From Denitratisoma oestradiolicum (GTDB lineage Bacteria > Pseudomonadota > Gammaproteobacteria > Burkholderiales > Rhodocyclaceae): a DNA stretch of 64,000 nucleotides. The stretch lies in assembly GCF_902813185.1 (NCBI RefSeq), contig NZ_LR778301.1, positions 620,001 to 684,000 on the forward strand. The letters are read 5' to 3'. Below are positions 1-8,420 of this stretch, one piece after another (position 1 is the stretch's first letter; each line of letters starts with the position of its first letter). The notes under the pieces were generated by a model that was not told the DNA's origin, ran no database searches, and was given only the letters and a program-made list of their open reading frames with translations. The translations under genes were made by a program, and so were the position numbers.

Positions 1-366
1 CAGAGCCACCAGCATGGTGAAGCTGAACAACTGGTACATGCTGTGATAGAGCCGCAGGCGGCGCGGCGTCATCTTGCCGTGGTCGCGCTCCACCCGCATG
101 TAGGGCCGCGAGAAAATGGCGGTGGTGAGACCGACGAAGGCGGTCAGGCTGACCAGGAAGGCGTTCAGCGGATCGATGAAGAATTCCTTGTTCCAGGCGA
201 AGAGGTGCCCCGCCGAGATGACCTGGACGGTCAGGGCGCAGGCGGCCAGGAAGGTGCCCAGGCTGAAGCCGACATTGATGTCCCGTGCCACGTCTCGATG
301 CCCGGTGAAGGCCAGCACCGCGCTGCCGAGGAGGGGAATGCCGAGGACGAGAAGCAGTGTCTCCAA
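1..366 (-). CDS. hyfF: Hydrogenase-4 component F-like proton-translocating membrane subunit (N-terminal part, cut by window edge)
   Basis: Only the first 122 codons lie in the window; the gene continues past position 1. The start is TTG at 366, two bases after the hyfE stop, with an AAGGA-type ribosome-binding site inside the end of hyfE. The visible part is hydrophobic, with an opening helix (LLLVLGIPLLGSAVLAF), a second segment around residues 33-55 and the motif YHSMYQLFSFTMLVAL. That is the usual beginning of HyfF/NuoN-type antiporter-like subunits, which form proton channels in the membrane arm of group 4 hydrogenases and related complexes. It is the last visible gene of the leftward hyfB-hyfC-hyfE-hyfF order. 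The family is inferred from the fragment plus its position. Confidence 0.75.
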   Translation of the reverse strand, partial: METLLLVLGIPLLGSAVLAFTGHRDVARDINVGFSLGTFLAACALTVQVISAGHLFAWNKEFFIDPLNAFLVSLTAFVGLTTAIFSRPYMRVERDHGKMTPRRLRLYHSMYQLFSFTMLVAL

Positions 367-367
367 T

Positions 368-1042
368 TCAGTCTTCCTTGAGCTTTTCCAGGTGGCGAAT
401 GTCGAGGCTGTCGAACTGCTCGCGGATCTGGAACATGAACACGCCGAGGATCAGGATGCCCACCAGCACGTCCAGGGCGATGCCCAGTTCCACCACCATG
501 GGCATGCCGTAGGTGGCGGAAGTGGCGGCGAAGAACAGGCCGTTCTCCATGGAGAGGAAGCCGATCACCTGGGGCACCGCCTTGGAGCGGGTGATCATCA
601 TCATGAAGGAGAGCAGCACGCAAGCCAGGGCGATGCCCAGGGTGCCGTGGGCGATGGTGGTGGAGAGCTGGGAGATGGGGCGGGCCAGGTGGAAGGCGAA
701 CATCACCAGCACGATGCCGATCAGCATGGTGGTGGGGATGTTGACCAGGGTCTCCACGTCCCAGCGCACATTCAGCCGGGTGATGACCCGGTGCAGCAGC
801 AGGGGGATCAGGATCACCTTGAGGGCCAGGGTGATGGCGGCGGAGACGTACAGATGGGGCTGGTGGGTCAGGTAGCCGACGATGACGGTCGCCGCCACCA
901 GGGTAACGCCCTGGGCGGTGAACAGGTGGATCAGGGAAAGTATCCGCCGCTGGGAGATCATGGCGAAGGCCAGCATCAGCAGAATCGCCGCCAGGAGGTT
1001 GATGAACTGGGCCATCAGGCCGCTGATCTGTCCGCTCATCAT
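368..1042 (-). CDS. hyfE: Hydrogenase-4 component E-like membrane protein
   Basis: 224 residues, close to the roughly 216 of E. coli HyfE, and almost wholly made of transmembrane helices. It opens with MSGQISGLMAQFINLLAAILL and contains the family-like stretch MENGLFFAATSATYGMPMVV, which resembles the NuoK-like core of HyfE. HyfE anchors the membrane arm of hydrogenase-4 and related formate hydrogenlyase complexes. Two adjacent ATG codons (1042 and 1039) could start it. It is followed after 1 nt by hyfF and preceded by a 181-nt gap after hyfC, which holds a short GC-rich hairpin near 1128-1162. Supported by sequence features and gene order. Confidence 0.85.
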   Translation of the reverse strand: MMSGQISGLMAQFINLLAAILLMLAFAMISQRRILSLIHLFTAQGVTLVAATVIVGYLTHQPHLYVSAAITLALKVILIPLLLHRVITRLNVRWDVETLVNIPTTMLIGIVLVMFAFHLARPISQLSTTIAHGTLGIALACVLLSFMMMITRSKAVPQVIGFLSMENGLFFAATSATYGMPMVVELGIALDVLVGILILGVFMFQIREQFDSLDIRHLEKLKED

Positions 1043-1223
1043 CCTACGCCGGACCAGCCGGAACCAAACAAGAGAAGCTTCGATGGAGAGTCATGCTGCC
1101 TGGCCAAAAAAGCGAATTGAGGCCCGCCCCCTCCCGACCTCCCCCTCGCGGGGGAGGCGACTGTATTGGCGCGCTTCGCTCGAAATTCTTCTCACGATTT
1201 GTCATGACTTGACCGATTAGTGA

Positions 1224-2171
1224 CTAGACACCTAGCAGGATGTTGACCAGCATGCCGATCACCGCCAGCAGGAAGGCGGTGGCGAGAAATTCCGGGACGC
1301 GGAAGATGCGCATCTTGGCGCTCATGGCCTCCAGGCCGGCCAGCAGGGCGCCGCCGATGGCCAGCTTGAAGACCAGGGCCGGCAAGGCCAGGAGCAGGGC
1401 CAGGGGCGCCTGGGCCTCGGCCACGCCCCAGGGAAAGAACAGGGCCAGGCCGATGCAGGAATAGGCGAAGAGCTTCAGGCTCGCGGCCCACTCGAGCAGG
1501 GCCAGGTGGCGGCCGGAATATTCCAGGATCAGGGCCTCGTGGATCATGGTCAGTTCCAGATGGGTGGCCGGGTTGTCCACCGGCACCCGGGCGTTCTCCG
1601 CCAGGGACACCATGGTGAAGGCCACGCCGGCGAAGGCCAGACTGGGATAGATCGCCAGGTTGCGGTGGGCCAGGGTCTCGACGATGGTGGTGAGGGACGT
1701 GGACTTGGAAATCAGGGAGGCGGAGAACAGCACCATCAGCAGGGCCGGCTCGGCCAGGAAGCCGATCAGCATTTCGCGTCGGGCGCCCAGGCTGCCGAAG
1801 GCGGTGCCGATGTCCATGGCGGCGAGAGAGATGAACACCCGGGCCAGGGCAAACAGGCCCACCAGGGCGATGGCGTCCGCCGCCGGCGCCAGGGGCAGGT
1901 CGGTGGATAGGGTGGGAATGATGGCGCTGGCCAGGGCCATGCAGCCGAACACCACATAGGGGGCCAGACGGAACAGGGGCGAGGCGTGTTCGGCCAGCAC
2001 CGACTCCTTGTGGAACAGCTTGTGCAGCATCCGGTAGGGCTGAAGCAGCCCCGGGGCCGACCTGTTCTGGGTCCAGGCCCGGCACTGGTTGATCCAGCCG
2101 GTGAGCAGGGGCGCCAGCAGGAGGGCGGCGAGAATCGCCAGCAGTTGGGAGACGAGGCCTAGGAGATTCAT
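1224..2171 (-). CDS. hyfC: Hydrogenase-4 component C / NuoH-like membrane subunit
   Basis: 315 residues with about eight hydrophobic helices. It carries the hallmark loops of the HyfC/HycD/NuoH family: GSLGARREMLIGFLAEPAL around residues 125-145 and RVPVDNPATHLELTMIHEA around 195-215. These subunits contact the hydrophilic redox module and couple electron transfer to ion pumping. The ATG at 2171 lies directly at the 3' end of a junction repeat (2172-2280) whose GGGGGGAGGG stretch provides a ribosome-binding site 7 nt upstream, so the repeat effectively sets the start. It sits between hyfB and hyfE, all leftward. Confidence 0.9.
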   Translation of the reverse strand: MNLLGLVSQLLAILAALLLAPLLTGWINQCRAWTQNRSAPGLLQPYRMLHKLFHKESVLAEHASPLFRLAPYVVFGCMALASAIIPTLSTDLPLAPAADAIALVGLFALARVFISLAAMDIGTAFGSLGARREMLIGFLAEPALLMVLFSASLISKSTSLTTIVETLAHRNLAIYPSLAFAGVAFTMVSLAENARVPVDNPATHLELTMIHEALILEYSGRHLALLEWAASLKLFAYSCIGLALFFPWGVAEAQAPLALLLALPALVFKLAIGGALLAGLEAMSAKMRIFRVPEFLATAFLLAVIGMLVNILLGV

Positions 2172-2280
2172 TGGACTACCCTCCCCCCGGCCCCCTCCCC
2201 GGGGGAAGTGGTGATAGCGGTTCGCCGCGTTGCGGCTCCATGTTGTGGCTTGCGCCCCTTCGGGCGGCCGTGCGGGTCGC
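2172..2280 (-). repeat. Junction repeat R1, copy between hyfB and hyfC
   Basis: GC-rich element filling the whole hyfB-hyfC gap. Read leftward it begins with the hyfB stop (GATGAGCGACCCGCACGGCC), has a GGAGCCGCaacGCGGCG hairpin core and ends GGGGGGAGGGTAGTCCA directly before the hyfC ATG. Related copies lie at 13476-13577, 31126-31343 (two), 34970-35171 (two) and 43232-43331. Confidence 0.85.
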
Positions 2281-4335
2281 TCATCGCTGCACCACCATCA
2301 GCACGCCGATCAGGGTCAGGAAGCTGTAGAGCAGGTAGAGGGCGATGCGTCCCTGTTGCAGCAGGCCGATCAGCCGGGCCAGGCGTTCCACGCCGACCGC
2401 CACCGGCAGGTAGAGCCAGTGCCAGAAATGGTCGCCGGTGCTGACCCGGTAACGGGGATGTTCGTCGAAGGGGGTCGGCAGTTCCCGCTCCAGGCGGAAG
2501 AATGGCTCGAATATCTGCCGGATCGGCTGGCCGAAACCCTCCGCCGTGTCCTGCATGCGGGCGGTCTGCCAGGGAAAGCCGCAGTCCCAGGGGACCGCCC
2601 GGCGCAGCCGGCCGTGATAGAGGCGGCGCACCAGCAGCCAGGCCAGGGCGCAGCTCGCCGCCACGCCCAGCAGGAACACCACCGGCCCATAGCTGGCCCG
2701 CTCCACGGTGACCGGCACCAGCAGCCAGCCGCTGGCCGCCACCCGGTCTCCCAGGCCCGTGGCGACCAGTTGCTGGGTTACCGGATCAATCAACTGGATG
2801 AACTGGACCGGCAGCAGGCCCAGGGCCAGGCAGCCGGCCACCAGCCAGAGCATGCCGATGCGCTCCCAGGTGCCGGCGTCGTGGGCCTCGGACAGCTTGG
2901 CTTCCCGGGGCTGGCCCAGGAAGATCACGCCGAAGAACTTGACCATGGTGTAGCCGGCCAGGGCCGCCAGCAGGGCGATCATGGCCGCCACCACGGGGAT
3001 CAGCATGTTGAGGAAGGAATTGGGCAGGCCCGGGGTGAACAGGAAGCTTTGCAGCAGCAGCCATTCCGAGACGAAGCCGCCCAGGGGGGGCAGGCCGGCG
3101 CTGGCCAGCACGCCGATCAGGCTCACCCAGGCCACCCAGGGCATGTAGCGGATCAGGCCGCCCAGCTTGCCCAGGCTGCGCTCCCGGGTGGCATGGAGCA
3201 CCGCGCCGGTACTGAGGAACAGCAGGCTCTTGAACAAGGCATGGCTGGCCACGTGGTAGAGCACCGCCGTCAGGGCCAGGGCCGCCACCGGTTTCATGCC
3301 GTAGGCGGAAAACAGCACCGCCAGGCCGATGCCGGTGAACAGGAGGCCGATGTTCTCGATGGAGGAGTAGGCCAGCAGCCGCTTCATGTCCACCTGGACC
3401 GCGGCGAAGACCACGCCGAACAGGGCCGTGGCCAGGCCGATGGCCAGCAGCACCACGCCCCACCACCAGAGCTGGGCCTGGAGCAGGTCGAAGGAAATTC
3501 GCAGCACACCATAGACGGCGGTCTTCAGCATCACCCCGCTCATCAGGGCCGAGACCGGCGAAGGGGCGGCGGGATGGGCCTCGGGCAGCCATATATGCAG
3601 GGGCAGGATGCCGGCCTTGGCGCCGAAACCGAACAGGGCCAGCAGAAAGGCGGCCGAGCCCCAGAAGGGCGTGAGCTGCTGGAGCCGCATGTTGGCGAAG
3701 GTGTAGTCGCCGGTGTTGGCCTGCAGGACGCCGAAGCAGAGCAGGATGCCGATGGCGCCGATGTGGGCCACCAGCAGGTAGAGATAGCCGGCGCGGCGGA
3801 TTTCCGGAATGCGGTGGTTGGCGATGACCAGGAAGTAGGATGACAGAGCCATGGTCTCCCACATCACCATGAAGGCGTAGGCGTCGTCGGCCAGCACCAC
3901 CAGGGCCATGCTGGCGAGGAATACGTGGTATTCGAAGCAGAGCAGGCCCGGCGGCGTGCCTTCTCCCTTGCGGAAGTAGCCGGCGGCGAAGGCAGAGACG
4001 CCTGCCGAGGCGGCGCCGATCACCAGCAGGAAAAAGGCGGACAGGGCATCCAGGCGGAAATGGAAGGGCAGGCCGGGCAGGCCGATGGGCAGCACGGCGG
4101 TCTCGGGGATGCCCAGCACGGCGCTCAGGGCGATGCCGGTCAGGACCAGACCGAACAGGCCACCGGCGGGGAACAGCAGCCGCGCCACCAGCGTCAGTCG
4201 CCGCAGGGCGAACAGACCCGCCACGCCGATCAGCAGCCAGGCGACCACGACGACCAGTGCCCAATCCAGATGCACCCAGTGGCCGAGATTCTGGAGCACG
4301 GTCATGACCATGGCCCGGATTGTCGCACCCAACAT
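2281..4335 (-). CDS. hyfB: Hydrogenase-4 component B / NuoL-like proton-translocating subunit
   Basis: 684 residues, the usual size for HyfB/HycC, with many transmembrane helices. The Proton_antipo_M core contains FMVMWETMALSSYFLV (conserved Glu of helix 5), a GAKAGILPLHIWLPEAHPAA loop and KRLLAYSSIENIGLLF. It ends in a long amphipathic region and a final hydrophobic segment (ALYLLYSFLTLIGVLMVV). It would pump ions as part of a group 4 hydrogenase or similar complex together with HyfC, E and F. It is the first visible gene of the leftward unit, about 225 bp from the divergent gltX. ATG 4335 is used, but ATGs at 4311 and 4305 are possible because no strong ribosome-binding site separates them. 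The hydrophilic catalytic subunits are outside the window. Confidence 0.9.
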   Translation of the reverse strand: MLGATIRAMVMTVLQNLGHWVHLDWALVVVVAWLLIGVAGLFALRRLTLVARLLFPAGGLFGLVLTGIALSAVLGIPETAVLPIGLPGLPFHFRLDALSAFFLLVIGAASAGVSAFAAGYFRKGEGTPPGLLCFEYHVFLASMALVVLADDAYAFMVMWETMALSSYFLVIANHRIPEIRRAGYLYLLVAHIGAIGILLCFGVLQANTGDYTFANMRLQQLTPFWGSAAFLLALFGFGAKAGILPLHIWLPEAHPAAPSPVSALMSGVMLKTAVYGVLRISFDLLQAQLWWWGVVLLAIGLATALFGVVFAAVQVDMKRLLAYSSIENIGLLFTGIGLAVLFSAYGMKPVAALALTAVLYHVASHALFKSLLFLSTGAVLHATRERSLGKLGGLIRYMPWVAWVSLIGVLASAGLPPLGGFVSEWLLLQSFLFTPGLPNSFLNMLIPVVAAMIALLAALAGYTMVKFFGVIFLGQPREAKLSEAHDAGTWERIGMLWLVAGCLALGLLPVQFIQLIDPVTQQLVATGLGDRVAASGWLLVPVTVERASYGPVVFLLGVAASCALAWLLVRRLYHGRLRRAVPWDCGFPWQTARMQDTAEGFGQPIRQIFEPFFRLERELPTPFDEHPRYRVSTGDHFWHWLYLPVAVGVERLARLIGLLQQGRIALYLLYSFLTLIGVLMVVQR

Positions 4336-4392
4336 TGCCGTTTTATCGCTCCCATTTGTTGGGCATCATATCAGTTTCTGATTACATTTAAA

Positions 4393-4415
4393 TGTTAATG
4401 TTATTAACATTAACA
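4393..4415. promoter_or_regulatory. Perfect 10-3-10 palindrome, likely operator between hyfB and gltX
   Basis: TGTTAATGTT-ATT-AACATTAACA is a perfect inverted repeat in an AT-rich patch within GC-rich DNA, 58 bp upstream of the hyfB start. Its size and symmetry suit a dimeric repressor or activator site. It does not match an FNR (TTGAT-N4-ATCAA) or CooA-type consensus, so the regulator is unknown. Confidence 0.6.
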
Positions 4416-4560
4416 TCGGGCGCTTCAGGATCGGAAATCAGCTACCAATCTAGGTGATGGGAGCAAAGCCGCCATGTTCTGGGAACATGCCACGGGCACG
4501 GGCCATCAAGGGGCGGCACCGTCGCGTAAAATCACCCGCTTTTACGCAGGTCAGACTCCC

Positions 4561-5952
4561 ATGACGGTACGCACCCGCTTCGCGCCCAGCCCCACCGGCT
4601 ATCTCCACATCGGCGGCGCCCGCACGGCCCTGTTCGCCTGGGCCTACGCCCGCCGCCACGGCGGCAAGTTCATCCTGCGGATCGAAGACACGGACCTGGA
4701 GCGTTCCACGCCGGAAGCGGTGCAGGCCATTCTCGACGGCATGCGCTGGCTAGGCCTGGAGCATGACGAAGGCCCCTACTACCAGATGCAGCGCATGGAC
4801 CGCTACAAGGCCGTGATCGCCCAGATGCTGGCCGCGGGCAGCGCCTACCACTGCTATATGTCGAAGGACGAGCTGGAGGCCCTGCGGGCCGAGCAGGAGG
4901 CCAGGAAGGAAAAGCCCCGCTACGATGGCCGCTGGCGGCCCGAGCCGGGCAAGACCCTGCCGCCGCCACCGCCCGGCGTGGAGCCGGTGGTGCGCTTTCG
5001 CAACCCCCAGGAGGGCGTGGTGGCCTGGGACGACCTGGTCAAGGGCCGCATCGAATTCGCCAATACGGAACTGGACGATTTCATCATTGCCCGGGCCGAC
5101 GGCACGCCCACTTACAACTTCTGCGTGGTGGTGGACGATTGGGACATGGGCATCACCCAGGTCATTCGCGGCGACGACCATGTGAACAACACGCCGCGCC
5201 AGATCAACGTGCTCCAGGCCCTGGGCGCCGCCGTGCCCCAGTACGCCCACCTGTCGATGATCCTGGGGGACGACGGCCAGAAGCTTTCCAAGCGCCGCAA
5301 CGCGGTGGCGGTGACGGATTTCGACGATGCCGGCTACCTGCCGGACGCCATCATCAACTATCTGGCGCGTCTGGGCTGGTCCCATGGCGACGACGAGTTC
5401 TTCTCCCGGGAGCAGTTCGTGCAGTGGTTCGACCTGGACCACATCACGCCTTCCGCCGCCCAGTTCAACACCGAGAAGCTCAACTGGCTCAACCAGCAAT
5501 ACATCAAGCAGGCCGCCGACAGCCATCTCGCCGCCGAAGCGGCCCGCCGCCTGGCGCCCCGGGGCATCGACCCGGAGGCCGGCCCCCCACTCGAGCGGCT
5601 GGTGGCCCTCTACAAGGACCGGGTGGGCAACCTCAACGAACTGGCCGACGCGGTGGAGCCCCTGCTGGTGGAAGTCCACCCCTCCGCCGAGATGATCGAG
5701 ACCCACCTGACCGCCGCCGCCCGGGCGGCCCTGGCTGATCTAGGGGGGCGGTTGGCGACGGCGGAATGGCAGAAGGCTGTCCTGAGTCAGGCCATCAAGG
5801 AAACCTGCGCCGTCCTGGGCCTGAAAATGCCTCAGGTGGCGATTCCCCTGCGGGTCGCCCTGCTGGGCCAGCCCCAGTCCCCGGCCATCGACGCCGTGCT
5901 CGAAGTGCTGGGCCGGGAAACGGTGCTGGCGCGGCTGAAGCGCTGGCTCTGA
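4561..5952 (+). CDS. gltX: Glutamyl-tRNA synthetase
   Basis: 463 residues, the normal size for a bacterial GluRS. The class I signature HIGH appears as [17 protein letters not shown] at residues 10-26 and the KMSKS loop as KLSKRRNAV near residue 242. The ATG at 4561 is chosen because the protein then begins [13 protein letters not shown] as in the family; an upstream in-frame ATG at 4474 would add a non-conserved tail. It charges tRNA-Glu in the cytosol. It is transcribed rightward from the shared promoter region with hyfB and ends at a hairpin terminator at 5975-6004. Confidence 0.97.
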   Translation: MTVRTRFAPSPTGYLHIGGARTALFAWAYARRHGGKFILRIEDTDLERSTPEAVQAILDGMRWLGLEHDEGPYYQMQRMDRYKAVIAQMLAAGSAYHCYMSKDELEALRAEQEARKEKPRYDGRWRPEPGKTLPPPPPGVEPVVRFRNPQEGVVAWDDLVKGRIEFANTELDDFIIARADGTPTYNFCVVVDDWDMGITQVIRGDDHVNNTPRQINVLQALGAAVPQYAHLSMILGDDGQKLSKRRNAVAVTDFDDAGYLPDAIINYLARLGWSHGDDEFFSREQFVQWFDLDHITPSAAQFNTEKLNWLNQQYIKQAADSHLAAEAARRLAPRGIDPEAGPPLERLVALYKDRVGNLNELADAVEPLLVEVHPSAEMIETHLTAAARAALADLGGRLATAEWQKAVLSQAIKETCAVLGLKMPQVAIPLRVALLGQPQSPAIDAVLEVLGRETVLARLKRWL

Positions 5953-5974
5953 GTTTGCCGCGTCAGATGAAATA

Positions 5975-6004
5975 AAAAAGCCGAGGCTCTCGCCTCGGCT
6001 TTTT
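5975..6004. terminator. Bidirectional rho-independent terminator after gltX
   Basis: AAAAAGCCGAGGC-TCTC-GCCTCGGCTTTTT is a perfect 13-bp stem with A and T tracts on both sides. It serves gltX from the left and the leftward glycine-zipper gene (ending 6021) from the right. Confidence 0.93.
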
Positions 6005-6020
6005 CTTGTCACCCCCTTGT

Positions 6021-6674
6021 TCAGCGGGGCACGATGGCACCATTGACCACCTTGACTCGGTCGCCAGCACGCCAGGAGGGCTGGCTGTCGCTGCCGATGA
6101 TGCTGGAGGTGCCATCCTCGAAGCGAACAGTGGTTTCCCAGCGGCTGCTGGATTTCTGGGATTTCTCGATCTTGTTGCCCAGCACGGCGCCACCCACGGC
6201 CCCGGCCACGGTGGCAATGTCCTGACCCCGGCCCCGGCCGACGTTATGGCCCAGGGCGCCGCCGATCACGCCACCGGCGATGGCGCCCAGACCCGAGCCT
6301 TCGCCTTCCTTCGTCACCTGGCGGACGGAATCGATGGCGCCGCAGTTACTGCAGTATGCGGGGCCGGCGGGAGGGGCGCTGACGGCTGTGGCGGGGGCGC
6401 CGGACTGGGATGCCGGCTTGGGGGAAGCCGGCGGCTTGCGCACGACCTTCTGGGCCGGTGCCGGCGCAGCGGAAGCTGCAACCGGTGCGGCGGGCGCGGG
6501 AGGTGTTGCCGTCGATGGAGCGGTGGCCGGCACTGCTTCCGTTGCCGGCTGTGGTTCGGTCTTGCCGGGCAGCAGCCCGAGGAAATGGGCCGTGCCAACC
6601 CCGGCGAAGAGAATGACGGCTACGGCTGCAATCCAGAGCAAGGGATGCAGGGGCGGGCGAGAGGTGCTTTCCAT
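6021..6674 (-). CDS. Glycine-zipper 2TM-domain membrane-anchored protein
   Basis: 217 residues. An N-terminal transmembrane segment (LLWIAAVAVILFAGVGTAHFL, residues 12-32) is followed by a long Ala/Pro/Thr-rich linker and a CSNCG motif. Next comes a glycine-zipper region (GLGAIAGGVIGGALGHNVG, then ATVAGAVGGAVLGNKIE) and a small beta-rich tail (VRFEDGTSSIIG ... DRVKVVNGAIVPR). This arrangement matches the SlyB/PcP-like '2TM' family of envelope proteins of unknown exact role. Single gene, convergent with gltX over a shared terminator. The product class is clear, the function is not. Confidence 0.85.
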   Translation of the reverse strand: MESTSRPPLHPLLWIAAVAVILFAGVGTAHFLGLLPGKTEPQPATEAVPATAPSTATPPAPAAPVAASAAPAPAQKVVRKPPASPKPASQSGAPATAVSAPPAGPAYCSNCGAIDSVRQVTKEGEGSGLGAIAGGVIGGALGHNVGRGRGQDIATVAGAVGGAVLGNKIEKSQKSSSRWETTVRFEDGTSSIIGSDSQPSWRAGDRVKVVNGAIVPR

Positions 6675-6730
6675 GAGGGTCTCCGTGGTGGACTTACGGA
6701 CACTCTAACGTGAGACCTTGGGACGCGGCT

Positions 6731-6763
6731 GACGCCGGCAACATGCTGTTACCTGCCGGCGTC
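6731..6763. terminator. Hairpin downstream of lysS
   Basis: GACGCCGGCA and TGCCGGCGTC form a perfect 10-bp stem around a 13-nt loop in the lysS 3' flank. There is no clear T tract, so it may be an RNA-end hairpin rather than a strict intrinsic terminator. Confidence 0.5.
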
Positions 6764-6787
6764 GAATAAGTCACGCTGCTTCCAACA

Positions 6788-8296
6788 CTACGTCCGCATC
6801 TGGGGAAACAGGATCACGTCGCGGATTGCCGGGCTGTCGGTGAGCAGCATCACCAGACGGTCGATGCCGATGCCGCAGCCGCCGGTGGGAGGCAGGCCGT
6901 ACTCCAGGGCGCGCACGTAGTCGGCGTCGTAGAACATGGCCTCCTCGTCGCCGGCTTCCTTGGCCTGGGCCTGTTGCTGGAAACGGGCGGCCTGGTCTTC
7001 CGGGTCGTTCAGCTCGGAGAAACCGTTGGCGATTTCCCGGCCGACGATGAACAGCTCGAAGCGCTCGGTGATGTCCGGGCTGCTGTCGGAGGCCCGGGCC
7101 AGGGGGCTGACCTCGGTGGGATAGTCGATGATGAAAGTGGGCTCCCACAGTTCGGCTTCGGTGGTTTCCTCGAAGAGCTGCATCTGCAGGGTGCCCAGAC
7201 CGGCGGCGGGCTTGACGTTAACACGGAGTTCCTCAAGCTTGTGGCGCAGCCAGGCTGCATCGTTGAGCTGCTCGAAGCTGTAGCCCGGGTGATATTGATG
7301 GATGGCCTCCACCATGGTGAGGCGGGCGAAGGGCCTGGACAGGTCCAGCTCCCGGCCTTGATATTGGAAGGTCTCCCGGCCCAGGGCTTCCCGGGAGGAA
7401 TGGCGCAGCAGGCCCTCGGTAAAGTCCATCAGGGTCTGGTAGTCGGCGTAGGCCTCGTAGAACTCCATCATGGTGAACTCGGGGTTGTGGCGCGGCGACA
7501 GCCCCTCGTTGCGGAAGTTGCGGTTGATCTCGAAGACCTTCTCGAACCCCCCCACCACCAGGCGCTTCAGGTACAGCTCCGGGGCGATGCGCAGGAACAT
7601 CTGCTGATCCAGGGCATTGTGGTGGGTGACGAAGGGTTTGGCCGCCGCGCCGCCGGGGATGGGGTGCATCATCGGCGTTTCCACTTCCAGGAAGTTGTGA
7701 TGGGTCATGTAGTTGCGGATGGAGCTGATCATCCGGCTGCGGGCGACGAAGGTGAAGCGGGACTCCTCGCTGGTGATCAGGTCCAGGTAGCGCTGGCGGT
7801 ACTTGGTCTCCACGTCGGAGAGGCCGTGGAACTTCTCCGGCAGGGGGCGCAGGCACTTGGAGAGCAGGCGGATGGTCTGGGCCTGGACCGTCAGCTCGCC
7901 GGTCTTGGTCTTCATCATGGTGCCGGTGACGCCGACGATGTCGCCCAGGTCCCAGTGCTTGAATTCGGTATAGACCTCCTCGCCGACGCCATCCTTGCTG
8001 ACGAAGATCTGGATGCGACCGGACAGGTCCTGGATGGTGATGAAGCTGGCCTTGCCCATCACCCGTTTCAACATGACCCGGCCTGCCACCTTCACCTCGA
8101 TGGAGGCGGCTTCCAGTTCCTCCCGGGTCTTCTCGCCGTAAAGCTCGTCAAGCCGGCCGGCGGTGTTCTCGCGGCGGAAATCGTTGGGATAGGCGCGGCC
8201 GCTTTCCCGCCATTGGCGCAGCTTCTCGCGGCGCTCGGCGATGATGTGGTTCTCGTCCTGGGCGGGAGAAGCGGCAGTTTGTTCCGGCTGGTTCAT
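6788..8296 (-). CDS. lysS: Lysyl-tRNA synthetase, class II
   Basis: 502 residues (E. coli LysS has 505). It has an N-terminal OB-fold anticodon-binding domain ([19 protein letters not shown]) followed by the class II catalytic core, with motif 2 ([14 protein letters not shown]) and motif 3 ([13 protein letters not shown]) near the C-terminus. The ATG at 8296 gives the family-like start MNQPEQ...[12 protein letters not shown]; longer in-frame starts add unrelated sequence. Cytosolic enzyme. It lies leftward, 124 bp downstream of the large sensor kinase gene. In many relatives lysS follows prfB, but here the two are about 14 kb apart. Confidence 0.97.
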   Translation of the reverse strand: MNQPEQTAASPAQDENHIIAERREKLRQWRESGRAYPNDFRRENTAGRLDELYGEKTREELEAASIEVKVAGRVMLKRVMGKASFITIQDLSGRIQIFVSKDGVGEEVYTEFKHWDLGDIVGVTGTMMKTKTGELTVQAQTIRLLSKCLRPLPEKFHGLSDVETKYRQRYLDLITSEESRFTFVARSRMISSIRNYMTHHNFLEVETPMMHPIPGGAAAKPFVTHHNALDQQMFLRIAPELYLKRLVVGGFEKVFEINRNFRNEGLSPRHNPEFTMMEFYEAYADYQTLMDFTEGLLRHSSREALGRETFQYQGRELDLSRPFARLTMVEAIHQYHPGYSFEQLNDAAWLRHKLEELRVNVKPAAGLGTLQMQLFEETTEAELWEPTFIIDYPTEVSPLARASDSSPDITERFELFIVGREIANGFSELNDPEDQAARFQQQAQAKEAGDEEAMFYDADYVRALEYGLPPTGGCGIGIDRLVMLLTDSPAIRDVILFPQMRT

Positions 8297-8420
8297 GGGG
8301 AATCTTTCAGCTAAGGAGGCTTGAAAACCCGGCATTGTCGCCGATCCGGGATGCTTTGAACAAGATCGGCGAGGCTCCGGCGGGCCGAGATGAAGGCCAG
8401 GCCAGGGCTGGAATGCCCGG

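Noticed and set aside
116..1120. Long plus-strand frame of 334 codons opposite hyfE and hyfF
   Set aside because: Composition rich in Gln, His, Gly, Asp and Glu is typical of the antisense of GC-rich membrane genes; the minus-strand genes have clear family motifs.
2230..3843. 537-codon plus-strand frame opposite hyfB
   Set aside because: Antisense shadow: no domain, biased GQH-rich composition, and the opposite strand encodes a conserved NuoL-type protein.
6974..8314. 446-codon plus-strand frame opposite lysS
   Set aside because: Shadow of a conserved class II synthetase; no start signal or family pattern.
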